Part shown: positions 42,625 to 51,675 of the stretch, piece after piece | How positions within the stretch are numbered: position 1 is the stretch's first letter | Layout: every line of letters begins with the position of its first letter | Assembly (NCBI RefSeq): GCF_008369935.1 | Contig: NZ_VTUZ01000004.1 | Coordinates: forward strand, 124,001 to 188,000 | Direction: 5' to 3' | From: Paraburkholderia panacisoli | Lineage (GTDB): Bacteria > Pseudomonadota > Gammaproteobacteria > Burkholderiales > Burkholderiaceae | Length of the DNA stretch: 64,000 bases | Position numbers and translations under genes: made by a program | Notes under the pieces: model-generated | Database searches by the model: none | Told to the model about the DNA's origin: nothing | The model's input: the letters and a program-made list of their open reading frames with translations, nothing else

Positions 42625-43977
42625 TCATCCGTGCCGGATGCAAAACGCCGAAGCCGGCGGATTGCCGAGTTGAGCGAGATGCTCGGGGTGCAGGCGGGCC
42701 ATCAATTCGACGAAGCTCGCCACGCTCGCCGCACGCAGCGGGTGATAGTCGATCTGATGCCGCTCGCAGATGCGTTTGAGCATGTTCATCGAATCGTGGT
42801 CGATGCAGTCCACCGGAAACACGACGATATCCGCGCCGGGCAACGCAGCCGCGAGCAGCCCCTTGCGATCTTCCAAGCCGCCGTCGTGCACCACCAGATC
42901 GCCGCCGGCCGCTTCCACCAGTCGTTTGAGCGCGGCGTTCGAGCCGGGCCGGCCGCCCACGTACACGATCCGCTTGCTGCGCACGTGCTCGAGGCTCGCG
43001 CGGCGCACACCGGCGCCGCTGACGGCGTCTGCCGCATCGACGGTCGCGCGTTCCAGTGCATCGCATTCGCTCTGCACCAGCTTGAGCAGCGTCAACGCCC
43101 GATCGTGGCTCTCGCGTAACGCGCGCGCGGCGTCCTGTTCCTGGTGCGTACGTTGCTCGGCGGCCTCGCGACGGCTGGTATGCAACGCGACACGCTGATC
43201 GGCGTCGGCCAGTTTGTCGCGTAGTCGTTGTGCTTCCGCTTCGAGGCCGGCGGCATCGGCGGCCTTCGGCCGGGATGTCTGGGCGGTGAGTTGTGCGATG
43301 CGCTCGTTCAGCGCGGCGATCGACGCGTCGCGCTGCATGCTGAGTTCCTGCAAGCGGCTCTGCTGCCGCTCGACTTTCTCCTTGAGCGCCGCGTTTTCTT
43401 CTTCCAGTGCAACCAGTCGGCGAATATCCGCGCGATTGGCCGCGCCGACCAGATGCGACAGCATGTGCAATTCGCCGAACGCTTTCTGGCGCACCGGCAT
43501 GGTCGCGAACGGATGCGTCATCAACGCCCAGTAGGCCGGCGGGATGTCGCCGTTTTTCAGCGCTTCATCCCAGAGCTTAAGCAGGTCGACGTCGTCGGAG
43601 GTCTCGTCGAAACGGCGGATCGCACCCGCGTAATGCTCGTCGAGCAGCTTTTGCAGCGCCTTGGCGTCTGGGCCGCCTTCGATCGCCAGTTCGACCGCGC
43701 AATGATGAATCTCCAGGTCGCTGGCGTCGCGCCGGTCGAGGGGGGTGAATCTGGGCAACAGCTTGCGCAACTCGTGCGTGCTCAGACAGGTCCCGATGAT
43801 CGAGCAATGCAAATGCGCGTCGAGTTCGGAAAGGCGCGCGCGCCGTTTGCGGCTCGCAGGCGATGTCTGCGCGGGCGTGCAGCAAGGGTCGGCGGCGCGG
43901 ATGCCGGCGTTGGCAAGCTCGTCGCCGGACAGTTTCAGACGCGAGGACTGGGCAAGGCGAAACGGGGGCGTGTGCAT
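42625..43977 (-). CDS. DUF2325-family coiled-coil protein
   Basis: A 450-residue protein. An N-terminal domain (HCSIIGTCLSTHELRKLLPRF, HHCAVELA, MPVRQKAFGELHMLSHLVGAANRAD in pieces) is followed by a long coiled coil (about residues 195-310) and a C-terminal DUF2325 domain (SKRIVYVGGRPGSNAALKRL, VFPVDCIDHDSMN). The Cys and His residues may bind metal. It is convergent with the modE-like gene, 30 bases apart. Function unknown; a link to the molybdenum genes is suggested only by position. Confidence 0.8.
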   Translation of the reverse strand: MHTPPFRLAQSSRLKLSGDELANAGIRAADPCCTPAQTSPASRKRRARLSELDAHLHCSIIGTCLSTHELRKLLPRFTPLDRRDASDLEIHHCAVELAIEGGPDAKALQKLLDEHYAGAIRRFDETSDDVDLLKLWDEALKNGDIPPAYWALMTHPFATMPVRQKAFGELHMLSHLVGAANRADIRRLVALEEENAALKEKVERQQSRLQELSMQRDASIAALNERIAQLTAQTSRPKAADAAGLEAEAQRLRDKLADADQRVALHTSRREAAEQRTHQEQDAARALRESHDRALTLLKLVQSECDALERATVDAADAVSGAGVRRASLEHVRSKRIVYVGGRPGSNAALKRLVEAAGGDLVVHDGGLEDRKGLLAAALPGADIVVFPVDCIDHDSMNMLKRICERHQIDYHPLRAASVASFVELMARLHPEHLAQLGNPPASAFCIRHG

Positions 43978-44107
43978 GGCGATCTCGAATCCGGGGCGGT
44001 GTCAGGCGCGCTCAACGCGCACGCTCGCAGCGAGGGCACCGCTAGCGATGTATTCGAACGGATATAACGGTGGGCAGGAGAGAGCGTTCATGTACGGCGA
44101 TGGCGAA

Positions 44108-44770
44108 TTAGTCGGTTGAGCGGATGAGGATGGGCTCGGCGCGCGCTTTGCGCGGATTGGCTGTGGCTGGCGCCGTGCTTCGCGCGATGGCGCGCCGGCT
44201 CGCGGCCGTGACCGGGGCGGCAATCGCGGCTATCTCGCTGCCGGTCGTCGATGCGTGCTGTTCCAGCACATGGCCGACGCACAGGCCGATAAACGCGGCG
44301 TCGAGCCGTTCGAGTTCCGCCACCACCTTGCGCAACGCGGGCACGTCGTTGCTTAGTGCGTCGGAGAAGATCGCGTCGCGCAGTTGCTCCGCCGAGCGCG
44401 CTTCGTTGATCGCAGCGTTCAGTTCGCGCAGCCGCGCGAAGCCGGCCGCTCCCGCGTGTTGCGCGAGGATCGACAGCAACTGGTGCAGCGAGTGCGAGCC
44501 CGACGTACCGACCGACGCGAAATTCAGCCGCCCGCCGGTGAGCATCGCGACGAAGCGCTGCACGCTGCCGTACAGGCGCCGATAGGCATCGACGACATCG
44601 CGGATCGATTCGGCGCGGCCGCGCTCGGACGCCGCCTTCACCGCGACGAGGGTCGACGAGATATCGTTCGCGAAGTGTTGACCGCGTTCCGCGAGATCGG
44701 ACAAAGGGGATCGACTGCGCACCGCTGCTGGCTCCTGCTGGCCCGTTTTGCTTCGTCGCGAGTGGCGCAA
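44108..44770 (-). CDS. Hypothetical helical protein
   Basis: A 220-residue soluble, Ala/Arg-rich helical protein of unrecognised family (SDLAERGQHFANDISSTLVAV, VVDAYRRLYGSVQRFVAML, EQLRDAIFSDALSNDVPALRKVVAELERLDAAFIGLC in pieces). No signal peptide or membrane segment. The opposite strand is also open over 150 codons, so coding on this strand is inferred from its more protein-like helix pattern. It lies between the DUF2325 and LysR genes, all on the minus strand. Confidence 0.5.
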   Translation of the reverse strand: MRHSRRSKTGQQEPAAVRSRSPLSDLAERGQHFANDISSTLVAVKAASERGRAESIRDVVDAYRRLYGSVQRFVAMLTGGRLNFASVGTSGSHSLHQLLSILAQHAGAAGFARLRELNAAINEARSAEQLRDAIFSDALSNDVPALRKVVAELERLDAAFIGLCVGHVLEQHASTTGSEIAAIAAPVTAASRRAIARSTAPATANPRKARAEPILIRSTD

Positions 44771-44887
44771 ACGCCCGAAGGGCGGCCCTTGCGCAAGCGA
44801 TGAAGCCTACCGTGATATCCGACAGGATATAACGAAAGACAGCGCTCGTGTTGCACCGCGGCTTGCGACGCGGGGTTTATGCGTGGG

Positions 44888-45775
44888 CTATGCGTGGCCT
44901 TTGACGCTCCGCGCGTACTTCAGAAATGCGTTGACGGCGGGCGCCCGCTCGTACTTGCGGAAGGCGATCGCAATCTCCGAGGGGATCGGCTGACCCGCGA
45001 TGTCGCGGTACACGACCCCCGGCAGCGTGATGCAATCGGCCAGCGTATGCGGCACCACGGCCACGTAGCCGCCGAGCGACACGCAGGCGAGCACCGCCGC
45101 GAGCGTGCCTGGACGCGGCCCGAGTCGCGCGGAAAAACGCCCGCGCCGCGCCACTTCGAAGGTGCCGGCCTCCTGCTCCGGCAGCACGAAACAATGGTCG
45201 CGCAACTGCGCGGACCGGATGCTCGGGAAGGCCGCGAGCGGGCAATCGGCCGGCAGTGCGAGGACGAACCGGTCGCGGTGCACCGTGGCGGCCTGAATGC
45301 CGTCGGCCAGCGGCATGGGCGGGCGCACGTAGGCCGCGTCGAGCAGGCCGTCGCGCAGCATTGCGGCGACGTTGTCCATGGGCACTTCGCGAATGGAAAT
45401 GTCGACCCCCTGATGCGTGTCGCGAAAGCCGCCGACCGCCCGTTGCAACACGCCCGCATAGGCCGCCGACGCCACATAGCCGACTTCGATCCGCCCCAGT
45501 TCGCCGCGTTCGGCCAGCACCGCGCGCTCCCCGGCGCGCGTGAGATGGTCGAGGGCGATGAGCGCCTCGGCGAGATAGGCAGTGCCCGCCGCGCTCAGCG
45601 CCACCGAGCGCTTGGTGCGATGAAAGAGCCGCACGCCGAGCAGGCGTTCGGCTTCCTGGATCAGCTTGGTCAGCGACGGCGCGGCGATGCCCAGTTCGTC
45701 GGCGGCACGCGAGAAATGCAGTTGTTTTGCGACGCAAACGAAGGCGTGGATATGGCGAAGTTCGAGCTGTCGCAT
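44888..45775 (-). CDS. LysR-family transcriptional regulator
   Basis: A 295-residue LysR regulator: N-terminal winged HTH (LRHIHAFVCVAKQLHFSRAADELGIAAPSLTKLIQEAERLLG in pieces) and a two-lobed effector domain (GRIEVGYVASAAYAGVLQRAV, RAVGGFRDTHQGVDISIREVP). It is divergent from the MFS exporter gene at 45885 and probably controls it through GGCAAT repeats between them. Effector unknown; the domain resembles the benzoate/aromatic-type CatR/BenM branch. Confidence 0.9.
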   Translation of the reverse strand: MRQLELRHIHAFVCVAKQLHFSRAADELGIAAPSLTKLIQEAERLLGVRLFHRTKRSVALSAAGTAYLAEALIALDHLTRAGERAVLAERGELGRIEVGYVASAAYAGVLQRAVGGFRDTHQGVDISIREVPMDNVAAMLRDGLLDAAYVRPPMPLADGIQAATVHRDRFVLALPADCPLAAFPSIRSAQLRDHCFVLPEQEAGTFEVARRGRFSARLGPRPGTLAAVLACVSLGGYVAVVPHTLADCITLPGVVYRDIAGQPIPSEIAIAFRKYERAPAVNAFLKYARSVKGHA

Positions 45776-45785
45776 GATTTTCTGT

Positions 45786-45836
45786 ATTGCCTCTGAGGTT
45801 AATTATTTTGTGATTTTATGGCAATGACAGGCAATA
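45786..45836. promoter_or_regulatory. GGCAAT repeats in the LysR/MFS divergent promoter
   Basis: ATTGCC at 45786-45791 is the inverted copy of GGCAAT at 45820-45825 and 45830-45835. The region between is AT-rich and probably contains the promoters. LysR proteins bind spaced dyads in such divergent regions; assignment to this LysR is inference. Confidence 0.45.
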
Positions 45837-45884
45837 GACGCATCGCTACCATGACGTGACTTCGAATCGTCCGTGCCTACCCGC

Positions 45885-47465
45885 ATGTCATCCGTCTCTA
45901 CCACTAGCACAGCGCCCGCGCAGCAGCCGGCCGCCAATTCGGCGTTCGTGCTCGCCACTGCTTCCGCCACTTGCGCGCTGATCGTGCTGGACACCAATGT
46001 CGTGGCCGTCTCGCTGCCATCGATCGCACGCTCGTTCCACGCGAGTTTCGCCGATGTCGAATGGGTCGTCAGCGCGTATATGGTCGCCTTCGCCGCGTGT
46101 CTGCTGCCCGCGGGCGCGCTCGCCGATCGCGTCGGCCGCAAGAAGATGCTGCTGCTGGGCCTCGCGGTGTTCTTCATCGCGTCGCTCGGTTGCGGCGTTG
46201 CGGGTTCGGCGGCCGCGCTGAACCTCGCGCGCGCGGTCAAGGGCGTGGGTGCTGCGATGCTGCTGACCGCCGCGCTCGCCGTGATCGCGAACACCTTTCA
46301 CGACGGACCCGCACGCGCGCGCGCATGGGCCGTGTGGGGGACCTGCATGGGCGTGGCGACCACGGTGGCGCCGTTGGTAGGCGGTGTCATCACGCAATGG
46401 TTCGGCTGGCGCTGGATCTTTCTGCTCAATCTGCCTGTGTGCGCGGTGCTCGCGTGGTGTGCGTCGAGAGCGCTGCGCGAGTCGCGCAATCCCGCGCGCG
46501 GTCCGCTCGATGCCGCCGGCAGCCTGCTGTTCGGCGTCGCGCTCGCGCTCGGCATCTGGGCGTTGATCGAGATGCCGGCGCACGGCCTCGCGAGCTGGAC
46601 TACGGGCGCGAGGCTTCTCGCGTGCGCGCTGCTGTTCGGCGCGTTCATCCAGGTGCAGCGGGTCCGGGCGCACGCAATGATCGATCTCGCGTTATTCCGG
46701 CAAGCGCGCTTCGTCGCCGCCGTGCTCGCGATGTTCGGCTACGCCGCGTGCGCACAGGTGATGATGACGTTTTTGCCGTTGTATTTGCAGAACGCGTTCG
46801 GTCTGTCGGCGGTGGCCGCGGGTGTCGGCATGCTGCCGTTCGCGCTGGCGATGGTGGTGGGGCCGTACATCGGCGCGGCGCTTGGCAAGCGGATTTCCGC
46901 CATGACGTTGCTGTCCGCAGCCTTGCTGCTGATCGCATGCGGCAACCTGCTGACCGCGTCGGTGGCCGGGAGCGAGCGGTACGCGTGGGTCGCGCTCGGC
47001 ATGATCGTGACGGGGCTGGGCGCCGGGATCCTGAACGGCGATACGCAGAAGGCCATCATGGCGTGCGTGCCGCCGGAGCGGACCGGCATGGCGTCCGGTG
47101 TCAGCACGACGACGCGCTTCACGGCGATCGTCACCTCGGTCGGGGTGCTCGGCGCGGTGCTCGCAGCGCGCACTCACGCGGCTTTTATCGCTGCCGTCCC
47201 GTTGACGCCCGGCGTGAAAGCCGCACTCGACGCGGGCTTCATGTCGCGCGTGCTGGCCGGCGACACCGCGCAGGCCACCGCGCATCTGCCGCCCGCGCTG
47301 GGGGCTGCACTGACAGCGGCCGCGCACGCGAGCTTCGCCGATGGGTTTGCTGCCGCGCTTCGCGTGGCGGCGCTGGTCGCAGCGTCGGTCGCGGCTGGCG
47401 TGTGGTGGCTGGCCGGCGCAGCGCAAGCCCGGCGGGTGCGTGGCGCGGGGCCGGACAGATCGTGA
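45885..47465 (+). CDS. MFS drug/metabolite exporter (DHA2/EmrB-QacA type)
   Basis: A 526-residue transporter with about fourteen hydrophobic segments. Family motifs are present: LDTNVVAVSLPSIARSFHAS (motif D1), GALADRVGRKKML (motif A), the PLVGGVITQWFGWRWIFLLNLPV segment (motif C region). Expected to export toxic organics with proton antiport. Start is either GTG at 45873 or ATG at 45885. Divergent from a LysR regulator, which is the usual control arrangement. Confidence 0.9.
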   Translation: MSSVSTTSTAPAQQPAANSAFVLATASATCALIVLDTNVVAVSLPSIARSFHASFADVEWVVSAYMVAFAACLLPAGALADRVGRKKMLLLGLAVFFIASLGCGVAGSAAALNLARAVKGVGAAMLLTAALAVIANTFHDGPARARAWAVWGTCMGVATTVAPLVGGVITQWFGWRWIFLLNLPVCAVLAWCASRALRESRNPARGPLDAAGSLLFGVALALGIWALIEMPAHGLASWTTGARLLACALLFGAFIQVQRVRAHAMIDLALFRQARFVAAVLAMFGYAACAQVMMTFLPLYLQNAFGLSAVAAGVGMLPFALAMVVGPYIGAALGKRISAMTLLSAALLLIACGNLLTASVAGSERYAWVALGMIVTGLGAGILNGDTQKAIMACVPPERTGMASGVSTTTRFTAIVTSVGVLGAVLAARTHAAFIAAVPLTPGVKAALDAGFMSRVLAGDTAQATAHLPPALGAALTAAAHASFADGFAAALRVAALVAASVAAGVWWLAGAAQARRVRGAGPDRS

Positions 47466-47586
47466 GTTTGCGTTGCCCGTGAGCGCCGTTTTCCGCTATC
47501 GTGCTGCATTCCCGCCGTCGAGTCCTTGCGGATACATCGCCAGGTGGCTTCCCGCCGTACTCCGGCCACGCACGACACAAAAAACA

Positions 47587-48066
47587 ATGAGCCATCCCAA
47601 CTCCGAACTGATCGAACGTTTTTACACCGCATTTCAGCGACGCGACGCCGAAACGATGGTCGCCTGCTATGCCGATGACGTCGTCTTCAGCGACCCCGTG
47701 TTCGGCGAGCTGCGCGGCGAAGAAGCACGCGACATGTGGCGCATGCTGGTGGAGCGCGCGCAGGACTTCTCGCTGACGTTCGACGGCGTCGCCGCGGACG
47801 AGCACACCGGTCAGGCCCGTTGGGTCGCCCGCTATCAGTTCAGCCAGACGGGCCGCGCGGTGGTCAACGAGATCGAAGCGCGTTTCGCGTTTCGCGACGG
47901 ACGCATCGTCGAGCACCGCGACCGCTTCGGCCTGTGGCTGTGGCTGCGTCAGGCGCTGGGCGTGCGCGGCGCGCTACTCGGCTGGTCGCCGCTCGTGCAT
48001 CGCTTGATCCGCGCGCAGGCACGCAAGGGACTCGCCACCTATCGCAATCGCGAACGGGATCGCTGA
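47587..48066 (+). CDS. SnoaL/NTF2-like protein
   Basis: A 159-residue single-domain protein with the NTF2/SnoaL-like cone fold pattern (ELIERFYTAFQRRDAETMVACYADDVVFSDPVFGELRGEEAR in pieces; ARFAFRDGRIVEHRDRFGLWLWLRQALG in pieces). The HRDRF segment is the common C-terminal strand. Catalytic role unknown; members include isomerases and binding proteins. The start ATG at 47587 follows an AAAACA stretch rather than a strong ribosome site. It is 120 bases after the MFS gene and may be co-transcribed. Confidence 0.87.
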   Translation: MSHPNSELIERFYTAFQRRDAETMVACYADDVVFSDPVFGELRGEEARDMWRMLVERAQDFSLTFDGVAADEHTGQARWVARYQFSQTGRAVVNEIEARFAFRDGRIVEHRDRFGLWLWLRQALGVRGALLGWSPLVHRLIRAQARKGLATYRNRERDR

Positions 48067-48165
48067 AAGCGGAGTCGTCGATCTGTCGTCATGTGCGCGC
48101 GTCGCGCTTGCTATGATTCGGCCAGTTGATCCAGGATCCGTTCAGGCCGAATGACAAGGAGTGCT

Positions 48166-49044
48166 ATGCCAGTAGTGGATGCCGCGTGGGAAGAGTGGCT
48201 GGACAGCAATGTGGCGCGCGGTTGCAGTCCGGACTCGATGATCGAGGCGATGGTGCGCGCGGGCTTCGCCGCCGACGCGGCGCGCGTGGCGGTGCATGAA
48301 ACGTTTGACCGGGGCCTCGCGAATGCCGGGCTTGCCGGGCAGCCCGCGACCGAGGCGGCACTTGCGCAGGCCGCGCCGCAAACTTACCAGTATGACGAGT
48401 CGCCGGTCGCGCGCGGCAATGTGATTCGCGCGTACGACCGCGATGTGCGCGTGCTGATGCGTTGCGAGCGTCCTCAGGTGATCGTGTTCGCGGACGTGCT
48501 GTCCGCCGACGAGTGCGGCGAGATGATCGAACGCTCGCGTCATCGGCTGAAGCGCTCCACCACGGTCAATCCCGACACCGGCAACGAGGACGTGATTCGC
48601 AACCGCACCAGCGAAGGCATCTGGTGTCAACGCGGCGAAGATGCGTTCATCGAGAAGCTCGACCGGCGCATCGCGAGTCTGATGAACTCGCCGGTTGAAA
48701 ACGGCGAAGGGCTGCAGATCCTGCACTACGACACGACCGGCGAATACCGCGCGCATTTCGATTACTTCCCGCCCGATCAGCCGGGCAGCGCGGCGCATAC
48801 CGCAAAGGGCGGCCAGCGGGTGGCGACGCTGGTGATCTATCTGAACGACGTGCCTGACGGCGGCGAAACCACTTTCCCGCAAGCGGGCATCTCGGTCGCG
48901 GCGAAGCAGGGCGGCGCGGTGTATTTCCGCTATATGAACGGCCAGCGGCAACTCGATCCGCTGACCTTGCACGCGGGCGCGCCGGTGCTCGCCGGCGACA
49001 AGTGGATCATGACGAAGTGGATGCGCGAACGCGCTTACGGTTGA
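48166..49044 (+). CDS. Prolyl-4-hydroxylase-like 2-oxoglutarate/Fe(II) dioxygenase
   Basis: A 292-residue cytoplasmic protein. The C-terminal ~190 residues are a P4H-type double-stranded beta-helix: iron ligands HxD in HFDYF (His197, Asp199) and His269 in TLHAGAPV, and Lys279 in GDKWIMTKW to bind 2-oxoglutarate. The N-terminal ~70 residues are a helical extension (GCSPDSMIEAMVRAGFAADAARVAV). It probably hydroxylates a protein or peptide proline; target unknown. AAGGAG four bases before the ATG at 48166 decides the start over the ATG at 48151. Confidence 0.9.
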   Translation: MPVVDAAWEEWLDSNVARGCSPDSMIEAMVRAGFAADAARVAVHETFDRGLANAGLAGQPATEAALAQAAPQTYQYDESPVARGNVIRAYDRDVRVLMRCERPQVIVFADVLSADECGEMIERSRHRLKRSTTVNPDTGNEDVIRNRTSEGIWCQRGEDAFIEKLDRRIASLMNSPVENGEGLQILHYDTTGEYRAHFDYFPPDQPGSAAHTAKGGQRVATLVIYLNDVPDGGETTFPQAGISVAAKQGGAVYFRYMNGQRQLDPLTLHAGAPVLAGDKWIMTKWMRERAYG

Positions 49045-49051
49045 GTCCGCA

Positions 49052-49341
49052 TCATTCGGCTTTCTGCCGGGTCGGGGCAGGGCCGGTGGAGGTGGTGAAC
49101 AGTTGCTTCAGGGCGTCGCGGCCGCTTGCATAGCCCATGCGCAGGATCAGCAGGGCCGATCGCCGCGCCGGCGATGTGATCGAGCGTCGGCAAGCCGGCG
49201 AGACTGCCGGCCACACCGATGGTCGCGACCAGTGCCGACACGGCATCGACGCGCGCATGACAGGCGCTGGCCATCAGAATGGCCGAGCCGTTGCGCCGGC
49301 CTTCGGCGCGCAGGCGCTTACGGTGTCCGTTTGATCCGCGC
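49052..49341 (-). pseudogene. Relic of a cation diffusion facilitator (CDF) transporter gene
   Basis: Minus-strand frames together spell the C-terminal end of the CDF membrane domain. One reads SAILMASACHARVDAVSALVATIGVAG and SLAGLPTLDHIAGAAIG; after a frameshift near 49152-49158 the other continues ALLILRMGYASGRDALKQLF to a stop at 49052. In intact CDF proteins the first motif reads A-x-H-x3-D-x3-S and carries metal-site residues. The N-terminal half and the cytoplasmic domain are absent. The relic lies between the dioxygenase and GNAT genes. Confidence 0.68.
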
Positions 49342-49779
49342 TCAAGCCGTCGTCTTGTAGACGTCCGGGTTATGCAACTCCATATAGCGTTCGGGATTCG
49401 CCACTTGCGTGAAGCCGTGCGGTTCGTAGACGTGGTGCGCGTCGGTGGTCACCAGCACGATTCTTCGCAGACCCGTGAGCGACGGGCTCGCGAATATCTG
49501 CTTCATCAATGTCGTCGCATAGCCTTTGCCGCGATATGCGGGCAGCACGAATACGTCACACAGGTAAGCGAAGGTCGCCTCGTCGGTGATCAGCCGCGCG
49601 AACGCAATCTGCGTGCCGTCGATATAGCCGCCGAAACATAGCGAGCCCGCAACAGCCCGCTCGAACGTGTCGCGCGGCATGCCCTTGGCCCACCCGGTTT
49701 CCTGCGACAGGAACGCATAGACCATCTCGATGTCGAGTAAGGTCTTGTCGTTCGAGACGGTCAGTTCACTGGTTTGCAC
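49342..49779 (-). CDS. GNAT-family N-acetyltransferase
   Basis: A 145-residue acyl-CoA-dependent N-acetyltransferase. The acetyl-CoA pyrophosphate loop is visible (DVFVLPAYRGKGYATTLMKQIF, with R-x-x-G-x-A/G), and the preceding beta strands (GTQIAFARLITDEATFAYL) and C-terminal VYEPHGFTQ fit the fold. Substrate unknown. It follows the MFS gene on the minus strand with a 49-base gap, so the two may be one unit for export and modification of a toxic compound. Confidence 0.92.
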   Translation of the reverse strand: MQTSELTVSNDKTLLDIEMVYAFLSQETGWAKGMPRDTFERAVAGSLCFGGYIDGTQIAFARLITDEATFAYLCDVFVLPAYRGKGYATTLMKQIFASPSLTGLRRIVLVTTDAHHVYEPHGFTQVANPERYMELHNPDVYKTTA

Positions 49780-49828
49780 TGCGTGTCTCCGCCTGGTTTC
49801 GGGTTGCCGCTGCCAGCCTCACTCGCCA

Positions 49829-51268
49829 TCACCCCTTCGCCGGGTCCTCGCTGCCGCGCGAGCCGCCGCCGACGCTCTGTCCGGCGTCGGGCGCGAGGCC
49901 CATGTAACCCGCCACGGACACCAGCGTCAGCACCCCGGCAAATAGAAATGCGAGGCGGAAATCGTCGAGCGTGAAGACGCGGCCTGTCGTTTCGCCGTTG
50001 AAGAATGCCGCCGCGCGCAGCGAGACCGCGCCGAACGCGATGCCCAGGCCGATCGTCATCTGCGCCGCCGCGCTCCATAGCGTGCTCGCCGCGCTCATCT
50101 GCGGCTGCGCGACATCGGCGTAGGCGAGCGTCGCGAGCGTCGAGAATTGCATCGAGCGCGCCACGCCATACACGAACACGACGAACAGCACGAGCGCGAG
50201 CGGCACGTTCGGCGTCAACAGACCGCACGCGATGATGAATATCCCGGCCACCGCGACGTCGACGATCGACACCATGCGGAAACCGTAGCGCTGCAAAATG
50301 CGCGTGGTCAGCGCCTTCATGCCGAGGTTGCCGAGCGCGCTCGCGAGCAACAGCAGCCCCGATCTGAACGCCGACAAACCAAAGCCGACCTGGAACAGCA
50401 GCGGCATCAGATACGGCACCGCGCCGATGCCGATGCGCGTGAACGAACCCGTCACCACCGTCACGGAGAAAGTGGGAATTTTCAAGGTCGACACGTCGAT
50501 CAACGGATAGGGATGACGCTTCGCGTGCTGGAACGCCACCACGCCCGCGAGCAGGCCGCCTAGCACCACCGCGCCGGCGATCCACGGATTCGTGCCGGGC
50601 TGGCTCGCGAGTTCCGCGCCGTACAGGATCGCGGTGAGCGTCAGGCCGCTCAGCAGCAGGCCGACCACGTCGAGCGGCTTGCGTTCGGCGCCGCGCAGGT
50701 TCGGCACCAGCGCGAGCGCGACGGCCATTGCCGCCAGACCGAACGGCACGTTCAGCAGAAAGATCCAGCGCCACGACGCGTAGGTGGTGATGAAGCCGCC
50801 CACCGGCGGCCCGACCACCGGTGCGGCGATGGCCGGCCACGTGATCGTCGAGATGGCCTGCATCATGCGGCTCTTCTCGGTGCTGCGGACCACGATCAGG
50901 CGGCCCACCGGCACCATCATCGCGCCGCCCACGCCTTGCAGCACGCGCGCCGCGGTGAATTCGACGACGTTCTGCGACAGGCCGCACAACACCGAGGCCG
51001 CCGTGAACACGGCGATCGCGCTGAAGAACACCGTGCGTGCGCCGCAGCGGTCGGCGACCCAGCCGCTGGCCGGAATGAAGATCGCCAGCGCCAGCATGTA
51101 CGCGGTCATGCCGAGACTGAGGCTGTTCGGTCCGACGCCGAACGAGTGCGCCATCTGCGGCAGCGCGGTGGCGATCACCGTGGTGTCGAGATACTCCATG
51201 AAGAAGGTGGCCGCGACGAGATACGGCAGCCAGCCGACATGCGCGTTGCGTGTGCTGCCGCTGGTCAT
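49829..51268 (-). CDS. MFS multidrug exporter (DHA2/EmrB-like)
   Basis: A 479-residue membrane transporter with about fourteen helices. It has EYLDTTVIATALPQMAHSFG (motif D1), GWVADRCGARTVFF (motif A) and PVVGPPVGGFITTYASWRWIFLLNVP (motif C region). Start at 51268 (MTSGSTRN) gives the normal family N-terminus; the frame is open to 51493. The first gene of an apparent pair with the GNAT gene. Confidence 0.9.
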   Translation of the reverse strand: MTSGSTRNAHVGWLPYLVAATFFMEYLDTTVIATALPQMAHSFGVGPNSLSLGMTAYMLALAIFIPASGWVADRCGARTVFFSAIAVFTAASVLCGLSQNVVEFTAARVLQGVGGAMMVPVGRLIVVRSTEKSRMMQAISTITWPAIAAPVVGPPVGGFITTYASWRWIFLLNVPFGLAAMAVALALVPNLRGAERKPLDVVGLLLSGLTLTAILYGAELASQPGTNPWIAGAVVLGGLLAGVVAFQHAKRHPYPLIDVSTLKIPTFSVTVVTGSFTRIGIGAVPYLMPLLFQVGFGLSAFRSGLLLLASALGNLGMKALTTRILQRYGFRMVSIVDVAVAGIFIIACGLLTPNVPLALVLFVVFVYGVARSMQFSTLATLAYADVAQPQMSAASTLWSAAAQMTIGLGIAFGAVSLRAAAFFNGETTGRVFTLDDFRLAFLFAGVLTLVSVAGYMGLAPDAGQSVGGGSRGSEDPAKG

Positions 51269-51675
51269 TGCGCGGTCTCCGCTGCAATGCTTGCGGGGGC
51301 GCCGAGGTTGTCGGCGTGCGGGCGCGCGGCGCGCGATGGAGTGGACTTCATGTTGGTTGCGACTACCTTTCGATAACGTGTTTCCGGCGTCCGGGCTTCC
51401 GGCATCCGGGCGCCCCACGTCCGCGCGAGAAGCCCGGGCTTCAGGATGGCCGGTGCTGGGGCGATGCACGCGTGAAGCCGTGATGGATCGCACGCGCGTT
51501 GCCAGCCCTGAATCCTAACGCAATAAATGGCGCCATACCGTTGCCGAACGCAGGACACGCCACTCCAACGCACGCTCCAACGCACAGCCAGCACGGCGCA
51601 TGACGGTGCGACGGCCCGTCCGCGCAGCGCGCCGCGCAACGGACCGGCGCGGGAAACACGATCGTCGCGCGCCGC
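51269..51675. other. Intergenic region
   Basis: About 400 bases between the dioxygenase-side MFS gene start and the stop of the lyase-family gene, both minus strand. Open frames on either strand show no recognised family; no terminator with a T-run was identified. Confidence 0.35.
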
